This document shows, in pieces, positions 9,287 to 18,080 of a stretch of DNA of 64,000 nucleotides. The translations under genes and the position numbers were made by a program. Each line of letters begins with the position of its first letter. Positions within the stretch are counted from its first letter, which is position 1. The stretch is from CAWJMN01 sp963844055 (GTDB lineage Bacteria > Planctomycetota > Planctomycetia > Pirellulales > Pirellulaceae): NCBI GenBank assembly GCA_963844055.1, contig CAWJMN010000001.1:806001-870000 (forward strand), written 5' to 3'. Under the pieces are notes generated by a model. The model was not told the DNA's origin. It worked only from the letters and a program-made list of their open reading frames with translations, and did no database searches.

Positions 9287-11959
9287 ATGAGTTTTCTTTC
9301 CGCCTTTACCGTTTGGCAATTCGCCCTAGCGGGAGCGGTCTGCGCCGCAGGACCAGTGTTGATTCACTTGCTGAATCGCCGCCGGTACAAGGTTGTTAAT
9401 TGGGCCGCGATGGACTTCCTGCGTGAAGCCTTGCAGCGCAATCGACGAATGCTGCAAATACGCGACATCATTCTGCTGATCTTGCGAACGGCAGCCGTGC
9501 TGTTGTTTGGCCTTGCCGTTGCCCGTCCTGTAGTTTCGTTCCTCGCCATGCTTGGCTTGGCCGGCAGCAGTTTGCTGGCCCTGGTTGGTCTAGGTACGGG
9601 GGAAGGTTTTGATCCACGCAAGCAAGCCGAATTGGTTGATAACCAAGCTGTTCATGCGATCATCTTGGTCGACAATAGCCTAAGCATGGGCTATGCAGAT
9701 CCCGACAATCCTGCGCTCGATCTCTTGGCCCGCGCTAAAGACCGTTTGCGAGGAATTGTGGATCGCTTTCCTGCAGGCAGCAAGTTCTCCATCATTCCCG
9801 TTTGTGGTTCTCGAGAAGGGTATAGCCCCGATCCCTACAGTACCAAAGCGAGTGCCTTGGCCGCTCTAGACAAGATCCAGCTAGTCGATCGTACCGCAAG
9901 TATTCAAAAGGCCGCCAGTGAAGCCCAGCGTGCCGCCGCTTCTCCCACGGAACTTTCCAAGCGAATCCTGTTTGTCACCGACCAGCAAGCCAGCAACTGG
10001 CGCGAAAGCCTTTCGCCCGATGCCCTGCAGAAGCTGCCTGACATGCAGGTCATTGATATTTCGCCCTCCAACCGAGAAAACACTTGGATTGCCGACTTCA
10101 AGCTGCAAGACGGCGTCGCCGATGTGGATACCCCAACCAAGTTTGTGGTGCAAATCCAGTCGCAAATTGGCGCCTCTCGTCGAGATGTTCCTGTTCGCCT
10201 TTATATGGGGGACACGGTCATCGGAGAGAAAATCATCCAGCTTGAACCCTCCGGCCAAGACATTCAAACGCGTGAAGTCGATTTTGAATACACCTTCAGC
10301 GCACTGCCTGAACTGCCACAGCCAGGCAAACCCGTTTATGTTTCACTGCGTGCGACGATTGCTGCCGATTATTTGCCGCAAGATGATGAACGTTACTTGA
10401 TCGCGCCGGTTGTGGCAGCGCTTCCTGTGGTATTTGTGGATCAGTACGGCGAAGACGAAGACGTCATCAAAAATCGCCTGGGTGAAACGCGTCACCTGCG
10501 CACACTACTTGCTCCCAAAACATCTCGTACCGACAAGTCGCTGCAACTGGTGAAGATCAAGCACCATCGCATCGATGAAATCACCGAAAGCATTCTGTCG
10601 GACGCGCGTTTGGTTGTCATCGCGGGTGTTCCCAGTATCGATGAAGCACAGGTAACCTTGCTGCATGAATACATGCAGCAAGGCGGGCAAGTGATGATCG
10701 CTGCCGGCGCTTCGTTTGACCCCGAAGCCTGGATGAATACCGCTTGGCGTGATGGTACTGGCATTCTGCCTGCTCCCCTTCGCACACAGCCCATTGGCGA
10801 GATTCCAGAAATCGCTGGCGACCAGCTCAAAACGTTTTTCATCTCGTTTGATAGCCTCGCCGGGGAAGATTTCTTCCAGCTTGCCGGCGTAGAGACGAAG
10901 GAACTGCAAGATCTCTATGCAGAGCCGATCTTCTTTAAGGCGGTCGATACCGACTTAGGAGATGAAGCAATCCGTAACTGGCAAGCAGCTGAACTTCGTC
11001 GCCTCGAAGAGCAAGCCGACTTTCTCGCGCAAGCTTCCGCTCGCAGCAATGACCTCGCCTTGAAAGAGGCCAAGGGAACGCTTTCCGCGGATGAGCAAAA
11101 GCAAGCGATGGAAGACAATGCCCGGCTAAAACAGATTCGCCCGCAGTGGCTCCTTTGGTCGGAAGGCCAGGCCACCACCGGTGACGATGTAGAAACCATT
11201 GCTCAGGTGCAAGATCCACAGCTTCGCAAGGCACAGCTCGCTTCCTTGGTTCAGTCCGTGTCGCCTCGCGTGCTCGCTCGGCTCGATAATCCTGAAAAGA
11301 CCCCTTGGCTTGTGCAGCGGAAGATCGGTCGCGGGAACGTGCTTTGGGTTTCTTCCGGCCTGCTTTCCTCATGGAATACGCTCCCCAAAACCAATGCCGT
11401 ACTGATTTTTGATCGCTTGCTACGAAGCATGACGCAGGCAACCCTTCCCGCCAGCAGCATGTCGGCCAAGGACAAGTTCATTATCCCGCTGCCAAGCGAC
11501 GACCACTACGACGCAATCACCCTAAGCCGTCCGGGTGAATCGGTCGTCACCGAGCCGTTAGATATTGGCTTTATTGGCACTGATCGCCGCGGCGTGACGG
11601 TTCCCGCCATGTACGAACGTGGTGTCTATCGGGTGGCCGCCTATCGTCGCGAACCAACCGCCAAGGAAGAAGCTGTCGAAGATCCAACACTTCTCAAGCC
11701 GACTTGGGAAATGAAAATGGCCGTCAATGGTGACTCCGAAGAATCGATGCTCGCCAGCCTCTCGGCCGATGGTCGAGATCGCATTGCGGCCAGCCCAAAT
11801 CTCCGCATTGTTCAAGCGGGTGATGATGTAAGCCTCGCCGGTTCAACGCTTGGTGGTCATCACCGCTGGTGGTATTTGGTGTTCGTGGTGCTGATGTTAC
11901 TGCTTGTGGAAATGTCGGTTCTGGCTTGGCCCAATTTGCGCCGGGCAGAGTCCGCATGA
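9287..11959 (+). CDS. BatA-like membrane protein with von Willebrand domain
   Basis: An 890-residue protein. It opens with the BatA N-terminal region: a membrane segment at about residues 5-27 ending HLLNRRRYK, a cytoplasmic loop (AAMDFLREALQRNRR) and a second segment at about 60-80. A von Willebrand factor A domain follows with a metal-site motif DNSLSMG (about residue 128). The middle has a beta-rich region and a coiled stretch (residues about 560-620), and there is a C-terminal membrane anchor near 865-885. Such proteins accompany MoxR and DUF58 proteins, and MoxR (20826) and DUF58 (21948) are in the same run. A role in assembling or maintaining an envelope complex is inferred. Confidence 0.85.
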   Translation: MSFLSAFTVWQFALAGAVCAAGPVLIHLLNRRRYKVVNWAAMDFLREALQRNRRMLQIRDIILLILRTAAVLLFGLAVARPVVSFLAMLGLAGSSLLALVGLGTGEGFDPRKQAELVDNQAVHAIILVDNSLSMGYADPDNPALDLLARAKDRLRGIVDRFPAGSKFSIIPVCGSREGYSPDPYSTKASALAALDKIQLVDRTASIQKAASEAQRAAASPTELSKRILFVTDQQASNWRESLSPDALQKLPDMQVIDISPSNRENTWIADFKLQDGVADVDTPTKFVVQIQSQIGASRRDVPVRLYMGDTVIGEKIIQLEPSGQDIQTREVDFEYTFSALPELPQPGKPVYVSLRATIAADYLPQDDERYLIAPVVAALPVVFVDQYGEDEDVIKNRLGETRHLRTLLAPKTSRTDKSLQLVKIKHHRIDEITESILSDARLVVIAGVPSIDEAQVTLLHEYMQQGGQVMIAAGASFDPEAWMNTAWRDGTGILPAPLRTQPIGEIPEIAGDQLKTFFISFDSLAGEDFFQLAGVETKELQDLYAEPIFFKAVDTDLGDEAIRNWQAAELRRLEEQADFLAQASARSNDLALKEAKGTLSADEQKQAMEDNARLKQIRPQWLLWSEGQATTGDDVETIAQVQDPQLRKAQLASLVQSVSPRVLARLDNPEKTPWLVQRKIGRGNVLWVSSGLLSSWNTLPKTNAVLIFDRLLRSMTQATLPASSMSAKDKFIIPLPSDDHYDAITLSRPGESVVTEPLDIGFIGTDRRGVTVPAMYERGVYRVAAYRREPTAKEEAVEDPTLLKPTWEMKMAVNGDSEESMLASLSADGRDRIAASPNLRIVQAGDDVSLAGSTLGGHHRWWYLVFVVLMLLLVEMSVLAWPNLRRAESA

Positions 11960-12034
11960 TTGTTGATCTTTAGGGTTGGTACTGTTTGTTAGCTTCCGTC
12001 TCGAATTAAACTCCCTCGGCAATAGTTGTTCATC

Positions 12035-14497
12035 ATGATGCGATATTTGGGCTGGCTTCTGGGGCTGGACAATGTGTCGGGAATCGACGAAGTCGATTTC
12101 TCGCTCGCAGCCGCCTGGGCGCAAGACGGCAGCTTCTGGGTTTTCCTGCTCGCGGTTGCTTTGGTCGTGCTGGCGTTCTTCTTTTACTTCCGTTTGCAGG
12201 GGCAAGGTTCGCCCGTTGCTCGCACCGGCCTGGCCGTTTGCCGCGGCCTATTGCTCGCATTGCTCCTGATTACTCTGGCAGATCCAGTACTTCGCTTGAC
12301 GGTTACCAATCAACAAAAGGCAAGCCTGTATGTCATTTTCGATGGCACCGACAGCATGGCCATTGAAGACGAACTAGCCCCAGCCCAGCGAGAAGCAATC
12401 GACAAAGCAGTCGGTCGTGAGGCAGGCAAGGGAAGTAATGCCAACCTATCTCGCGCGGGTTATGTCCAAGCTCTGGTAAAGAAGTCCGACGAAAACCTGC
12501 TTGTACGCCTGCAAAAAGAGAAGAACCTCGATATTGAGGCCTACGTCTTTGATGGCAACACCACCAGCCAGCTCAGAAAGCTCTCTCTAAGCAGCAATAA
12601 CAGCGATGTCGTCGATCCTGCCCATTTGGCAGATCAATTGACCACCACAGGCCAAGTTACCGCGCTGGGCAGTGTCATGTCCGAGGCCAGCCAACAATTG
12701 GGTTCGGGCCGATTGGCAGGCGTGCTCCTCTTTAGCGACTTTGCTCACAACTCCGGACTTGCACCGCTTGGTGGTGGTGATAATTCTCCCGCAAGCCGGT
12801 TGGGCGTACCCGTCTACACCGTTGGTGTGGGTGCCACGGAAGCGACCGATGTAAGTGTTGACCTGCAAGTCGATCCCAAAATGAAAAAGGCGGAACGGTC
12901 CGTCGTCACCGTCAAGCTGCGTCAGTCCGGCCTGCAAGGACAACCGGTTAATGTCATGCTCACGGCACGCAAGCTGGGGGGCGAAACGGCCGACTCCGAA
13001 CCGCTGATCCTGGTGGGGCAACGTCAGGTAACACTACAAACCAATTCCGAAGCCCTAGACTTCCCGTTCACGCCCGATGAAGCGGGCAAATTTGAATTTG
13101 CCGCCCAAGTGGACAAGGTCGAAGGCGAGATCGTCGATCAAAACAATCGCGCCATTCGCGAGGTCAACATCATCGACGACTACCTGCGTCTGATGTACGT
13201 CGCCTACGAACCGACTTGGGAATGGCGTTTTGTCAAAGAGGTGTTCCATCGTGATAAGCTCGTCGGCATGCAGGGTTTCCGCACGTTTTTGAACTCTTCC
13301 GACCCGAGTGTTCGCGAAGGGAACGTATTGTTTTTGCCAACGCTTACGCCCAAGCGAAGCGACTTCTTTGCGAATGATGTTCTCTTCATTGATGATATGC
13401 CACGCGCCAGCCTGAGCGATCGCTTTGGCGAAATGCTGAAGGAATACGTCGGCAACTTAGGGGGCGGGCTGGTTGTGATTGCCGGACCTCGCTTTGGTCC
13501 GAAGGAAATGGTTCAAACGCCTTTGGCCGACATGCTGCCCGTAATCCTCGACCCTGCGGCCGAGATGCGTACTGCTCCGAACAGTCCCGAATTCAAGCCC
13601 CGTTTGACCGTCCATGCTGCACGCTATCCTTACATGCAGCTAGGAGAGTCTGCCGCCGAAAATCAGAAGGCTTGGGACAATTTTGGCAAGCTTCCTTGGT
13701 ATCAGCCTGTCGCTGCTTTGCATGAACAGGCCTACGCCTTGGCCGAGCATCCCAGCGAAAAGTGTGCAGATGGCAAAACGCCTCAGCCGATAATCGCGGT
13801 TCGCACCTATGGCAAAGGCCAAGTGGTTTACATTGCCCATAATGAAATGTGGCGTTTGCGCCGTCGCTATGGCGAAAAGTACTATCGCCAATTCTGGTCG
13901 CAGCTAATCTACAACCTCGGCATGAGCCATGCGTTAGGCGCAGAAAAGCGATTTGTCACCCGCCTTGATCAACAGCAGTATCGCGCTGAAGACAAAGTAA
14001 CGCTTTCGGTCGAGGCCTTTGACGAAAATTACGAACCTCTCGTTGAAGAAAAGCTCCCTGCCGGTGGCCTCTCTGCCGAGTTGATCGTGCCAACCGCCGG
14101 TGGCAGTGATACCCGCACCCTCACGGTTCCGATGCTCAGCAAGGGGCGCTTTGAAATCAAGATTCCGGTCGTCGCCGCTGGTGAGTACGGACTTCGTGTG
14201 AAGGACCCTGTCACTGGCAAGTTCAGCGAAGAACGCTTCGAGGTTTTGCCCCTCTCGGCTGAACGTCGCCGCGCCATCCGAGATGAAGACCTGCAATCAA
14301 AAATCGCCACCCAAACCCGTGGCAAGTCGTACGATCTTACAACCGTGGATAACATCACGAAGGACCTACAAGTTCAGTCCATCGTGGAAAGGATGACACG
14401 CAATCGCCCACTTTGGAGCACGCCCCTCTGGTTCACACTCGTGGTGGCGCTCATGCTCGGAGAATGGTTTTCGCGGAAGATGGTCAAGCTCTCATGA
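12035..14497 (+). CDS. Large membrane protein with VWA-like and glutamine-amidotransferase-like domains
   Basis: A protein of about 820 residues; tandem ATGs at 12035 and 12038 are both plausible starts. Membrane helices lie at about residues 35-55 and 68-88, with another at the C-terminus (WFTLVVALMLGEWF). A VWA-like domain begins YVIFDGTDSM, where the metal-site motif is DGTDS rather than the usual DxSxS, so metal binding may be altered. The region around GLVVIAGPRFG resembles the class I glutamine amidotransferase-like fold without an obvious catalytic Cys. It pairs with the BatA-like gene 75 bases upstream. Its TGA stop overlaps the next start (ATGA at 14494), indicating translational coupling. 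Confidence 0.82.
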   Translation: MMRYLGWLLGLDNVSGIDEVDFSLAAAWAQDGSFWVFLLAVALVVLAFFFYFRLQGQGSPVARTGLAVCRGLLLALLLITLADPVLRLTVTNQQKASLYVIFDGTDSMAIEDELAPAQREAIDKAVGREAGKGSNANLSRAGYVQALVKKSDENLLVRLQKEKNLDIEAYVFDGNTTSQLRKLSLSSNNSDVVDPAHLADQLTTTGQVTALGSVMSEASQQLGSGRLAGVLLFSDFAHNSGLAPLGGGDNSPASRLGVPVYTVGVGATEATDVSVDLQVDPKMKKAERSVVTVKLRQSGLQGQPVNVMLTARKLGGETADSEPLILVGQRQVTLQTNSEALDFPFTPDEAGKFEFAAQVDKVEGEIVDQNNRAIREVNIIDDYLRLMYVAYEPTWEWRFVKEVFHRDKLVGMQGFRTFLNSSDPSVREGNVLFLPTLTPKRSDFFANDVLFIDDMPRASLSDRFGEMLKEYVGNLGGGLVVIAGPRFGPKEMVQTPLADMLPVILDPAAEMRTAPNSPEFKPRLTVHAARYPYMQLGESAAENQKAWDNFGKLPWYQPVAALHEQAYALAEHPSEKCADGKTPQPIIAVRTYGKGQVVYIAHNEMWRLRRRYGEKYYRQFWSQLIYNLGMSHALGAEKRFVTRLDQQQYRAEDKVTLSVEAFDENYEPLVEEKLPAGGLSAELIVPTAGGSDTRTLTVPMLSKGRFEIKIPVVAAGEYGLRVKDPVTGKFSEERFEVLPLSAERRRAIRDEDLQSKIATQTRGKSYDLTTVDNITKDLQVQSIVERMTRNRPLWSTPLWFTLVVALMLGEWFSRKMVKLS

Positions 14498-16575
14498 CAA
14501 AGCTGCAAACGTTACGCACACAACTGGCATCACTCAAGGGGGCTCGCGCTTCGCTCCGCTGGGGAACCGCGCTCGCTGCGCTGTTTACAGCGATCCTGTG
14601 GCTGCTTGCGGCCTACTTGGCGCTAGATCTCCTGTTTGAACGCTCACTAGAAATCCCGCAACGCATCGTCCTGCTGTCGCTAGTCGGCGTGGCCGCCCTG
14701 TACATGGCAGGCCGCTTTCTACGTCCGGTCGTCGGCGTTCATGAAACGCTAGAAGACATGGCATTGATGGTGGAACGGCAACAAAAGATCGATAGCGATC
14801 TTGTCGCCGCCCTGCAATTTGAAACGGCCGCCGCCAAGACCTGGGGCTCGTCGCAGCTCAAGGGGGCGGTCATCGACTATGTGGCCGATGTAGGGAAGGG
14901 GATCAATGTATTTGAAGGCTTCTCGCGCCAGTCCTTGGTTCGAACGGCACAAGGGCTCATCGCTACTTTAGCCATTGCGGTCACCGCCGCTGCGATGTTT
15001 CCTGGCCACCTGCATGCTTTCATCAATCGCCTCACGCTCGGCGGAATGCATTATCCCACCCGCACCATCATCAGTCACGTTCGTGTGAATCGCCGAGAGG
15101 TGCTGTCCGCCGATCGTCATGGCTCACATCCCGAGAATAGCAAGTGTGCTGAAGGGTATCCGCTGCAGTTCATCGTGCAAACCGCTGGGCAACTTCCCTC
15201 GGCCGCATCGGTCTCGATGATGGGACTAGGCAGTGGGCAATCCAAAAGCTTGCTAGAGCTCAAAGAGCTGTCGCTAGAACATCGCCTCGCACGCCTGCAA
15301 CAGGCCCAGCAAAAGATTCAAGCTGCCGTCTCTAATCCAGAGACCGATCTATCGACTCCCTGGACTGATGAACTGCTTGCCTTGGTTAGCTGCGATGCTC
15401 CAGAAATCGCCAAAGACCTAGCAACTGCCAATGAGCTGGCTTTGCTGACGCCGATTTCCGAAAAGTTGGCAAAGGTCATTGCCGATTGGCCAGCCGGTGC
15501 ATCCTCCAATCACCTTTACGAAGGTGAGCTTCCTCGGTTGCTCGATGGTGTGCGCTACAAGTTACTAGTGGGGGATGCCTGGACCGACACCGCCCGCATC
15601 GAAATGATTCCTTTGCCACTGGTCGAACTTTCGGTGGACCAAGTTGTTCCAGAATACGCTCGCCAATCCAAATCGGCCGGCGATCCCTCGGGAAGGCAGA
15701 TATCGGTCCTCGAAGGAACGCAGGTCAACTTGGCTTTGGCCAGCACCAATCGCAAGCCGCTGAAGCAAGCCTGGATGACGCTTCGCACCAAAGATGCCAT
15801 CCAAAAGGTACAGCTCAAATCTACCGATGCAGCGCATCTCAACTGGACGGTTCCTGAAGAGATCGCAGGGGGCCCCAGCCCATTCCTGCGTGTCTCGCAA
15901 GAACTTCGCTACGAAATCCAAGTCCTTGACGAAGATGGGCTCAGCCTAGAAAGCCCACTACGGGGCATGATTCGCCTTCGCCCGGACCGTGTTCCCACCG
16001 CCACGGCAAAGATTGTGCACAAGGTCGTTTTGGCGTCAGCCAAGCCGGTTGTTGAATTTCGCGCGATGGATGATTTTGGAATTTCCAAGATCGGCCTACG
16101 TGTAGAAGTCGAACGGGCCGCCGATGTCGAAGCAAAGGCCGCTGCGGCCCAGTCCGCCAGCACCTCTAACGAAGCAGACAATGCCAGCACCGGACCAACG
16201 CCGGCGGAAAGAACTTCTCCTGCTCAAGAGGTAAAGGGGGAGACCGCCCTCATTCAATTGCTGCCTGGTAAACAGCCACTACTTGGCGCCCAGCTTCCTT
16301 ACCAAGGGAAGTACACATTGTCGCTCGATGGCCTTTCGGGTGATGGAAACAAGCGTTTGCCACCGCTACAAAAAGGTGATCGCCTTAAGCTAACGCTCGA
16401 GGTCACCGACTATCGCGGCAAGGATGCAGGCCAAACCTATAAAAGTGATTCACTTCTTTTGGAAGTTTCTGACGAAAGCGGCGTTCTCGCAGCAATCTCA
16501 GAAGCAGACGAACGTTCGGAACAGCGTCTTTCGGATCTAATCAAACGGCAGCTCGGGATCGGAGAAACCCCATGA
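14494..16575 (+). CDS. Membrane protein, DUF4175-like
   Basis: The 693-residue protein starts MTKLQTLRTQLASLKGARAS, overlapping the previous stop by four bases. Two membrane helices lie at about residues 26-48 and 54-72, with a third near 155-172. A long beta-rich extracytoplasmic region with Gln/Ala coiled stretches follows, including an acidic linker near residues 545-590. The arrangement resembles DUF4175 proteins of planctomycetes and proteobacteria; no catalytic motif is seen. Its stop overlaps the start of the next gene (ATGATG around 16572), so these genes are almost certainly made together. Confidence 0.75.
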   Translation: MTKLQTLRTQLASLKGARASLRWGTALAALFTAILWLLAAYLALDLLFERSLEIPQRIVLLSLVGVAALYMAGRFLRPVVGVHETLEDMALMVERQQKIDSDLVAALQFETAAAKTWGSSQLKGAVIDYVADVGKGINVFEGFSRQSLVRTAQGLIATLAIAVTAAAMFPGHLHAFINRLTLGGMHYPTRTIISHVRVNRREVLSADRHGSHPENSKCAEGYPLQFIVQTAGQLPSAASVSMMGLGSGQSKSLLELKELSLEHRLARLQQAQQKIQAAVSNPETDLSTPWTDELLALVSCDAPEIAKDLATANELALLTPISEKLAKVIADWPAGASSNHLYEGELPRLLDGVRYKLLVGDAWTDTARIEMIPLPLVELSVDQVVPEYARQSKSAGDPSGRQISVLEGTQVNLALASTNRKPLKQAWMTLRTKDAIQKVQLKSTDAAHLNWTVPEEIAGGPSPFLRVSQELRYEIQVLDEDGLSLESPLRGMIRLRPDRVPTATAKIVHKVVLASAKPVVEFRAMDDFGISKIGLRVEVERAADVEAKAAAAQSASTSNEADNASTGPTPAERTSPAQEVKGETALIQLLPGKQPLLGAQLPYQGKYTLSLDGLSGDGNKRLPPLQKGDRLKLTLEVTDYRGKDAGQTYKSDSLLLEVSDESGVLAAISEADERSEQRLSDLIKRQLGIGETP

Positions 16576-18080
16576 TGCGGTTCACTAAACTTTCGACAAC
16601 GCTGGGGGCCTTCATGGCCTTCGTGACGTTCGCTTCTTTGCTAAACGGTGCTGAGCCAGACAAGCTGCGCCAAAAGCAACAAGCTCAAGAGAAAGCTCGC
16701 GCCTTGGCGGGAGAGCTTGTCTCGGGCGTGCTCGAAATCCAAATCCGACAGCTCTCCGAAAACGGCCTGAAAGACCTCCCAATCTATCGTGACATTGCCT
16801 CCATGAAGGGAAGCCTGCATGAGCTGATGCGCGACGACATGGAACAGATCGTAACGCTGCTTCTGAAGGCTCAAGAAGGAACGCAGAAGGAACGCCTTGT
16901 TCAGTTCGAAGCCGCACACGCCAAAAGTCGTGAAGTGGTTGTGCGTTTGCTGGCAGAGCGTCAAAAGCTTTTCCGCCGCATGAAGATCGCCAAGATATCG
17001 GCTGACGTTCGTCAGTTGATCGCGCTGGAACAAAAAGTCCTGGTGAATACCAAAGCACTTCCCTTGAAGAAGACCGAAGTGCGTGAAGAAGCCACGATCC
17101 GCGTGATCGGCAGCCAAAATGATGTGCAGCAACTCTACGGTGCGTTGCTGTTGGTCCTGCAAGATGTTGCTACCTGGGGTGGCCAAGCCGGCGCAGGAGC
17201 CAGCGATGGCTTGCGAATCGTCAAGGCGGCCCAGATCGAGCCCGAACTGCTTAAGGTCATCGCCTCTTTAGAGAAGGGGGACTTTCCCACTTCCGAAGCC
17301 AGCGAGCAGGCAGTTATTCGTGGCCTGCGTGCCCTGCTGGAAAAGCTGGAAGAGACCCAAGGGTTGATCGATAGCGATCGCGAAAGCGCCATGCGTCTGG
17401 TGAAGGAAGCCTTGAAGAAGCAGGAAGCCATTCGCGAAGAAACCAAGCAAGCCCAAGACAATCCCAAGGCAGCCGAAGAGCTCACTGCCAAGCAGCAAGA
17501 ACTACAGGCCGACCTTGGCAAGTTGGCTGAGGCCCTCGAAAAGTTTGACGGCACCCAGTCTTTGCTAGAACAAGCGAAGCAAGCCTCGCAAGAAGCGGTG
17601 GCCGACCTTTTCAACCAACAGCCCGAAGCGGCCGTTGAAGAACAACAACAGGTTGTAGGTAACTTGGCCCAAATCGAAAAGCAGCTGGCCCAAGGCCAGG
17701 ACCTCAACCAGCGCAATCAAAGCGCCGATCAGTTGGCTGAACAAGTCAAGCAGTTGCAACAAGTCCAGAAGGACCTTGCAGCCGCTGCACAAAAGCAACA
17801 AGAAGCAGCCGCACAGGCCAAGGATAATCCTCAAGCCGCCGCTGCACCTGAAAAGCAAGCAGCCGACATTTTGGCAAAGTCCGATGCGATGAAGCTCCCC
17901 AGCAACGTCGATGCGGCCATTAACAACGCTCAAGAAGCGGTTCAAGATGCCCAGAAAGAAATCGCCGACGCTTCGCAGCCCAACGCGGCCGATCGTCAAG
18001 AAGCGGCCCAAACCGCGCAGGCTGCCATCGAACAGGCTCAGGCCGAAGTTGCTGCCCAGCTCAGCCGACACCATGCGTAA
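16572..18080 (+). CDS. Exported Ala/Gln-rich coiled-coil protein (N-terminal part of a probably split gene)
   Basis: The 502-residue frame has a signal peptide (MMRFTKLSTTLGAFMAFVTFASLLNGAEP). A helical region to about residue 230 follows, then near-continuous coiled coil rich in Ala, Gln, Glu and Lys. It ends abruptly in QLSRHHA, while the same compositional pattern continues without pause in the +1 frame from about 18063. Skipping the A at 18063 joins the two (...AAQLADTMRKEK...), giving a single protein of about 1380 residues. Either a one-base insertion or error has split the gene, or the second part starts separately at ATG 18073. The overlap with the previous gene is four bases. Confidence 0.75.
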   Translation: MMRFTKLSTTLGAFMAFVTFASLLNGAEPDKLRQKQQAQEKARALAGELVSGVLEIQIRQLSENGLKDLPIYRDIASMKGSLHELMRDDMEQIVTLLLKAQEGTQKERLVQFEAAHAKSREVVVRLLAERQKLFRRMKIAKISADVRQLIALEQKVLVNTKALPLKKTEVREEATIRVIGSQNDVQQLYGALLLVLQDVATWGGQAGAGASDGLRIVKAAQIEPELLKVIASLEKGDFPTSEASEQAVIRGLRALLEKLEETQGLIDSDRESAMRLVKEALKKQEAIREETKQAQDNPKAAEELTAKQQELQADLGKLAEALEKFDGTQSLLEQAKQASQEAVADLFNQQPEAAVEEQQQVVGNLAQIEKQLAQGQDLNQRNQSADQLAEQVKQLQQVQKDLAAAAQKQQEAAAQAKDNPQAAAAPEKQAADILAKSDAMKLPSNVDAAINNAQEAVQDAQKEIADASQPNAADRQEAAQTAQAAIEQAQAEVAAQLSRHHA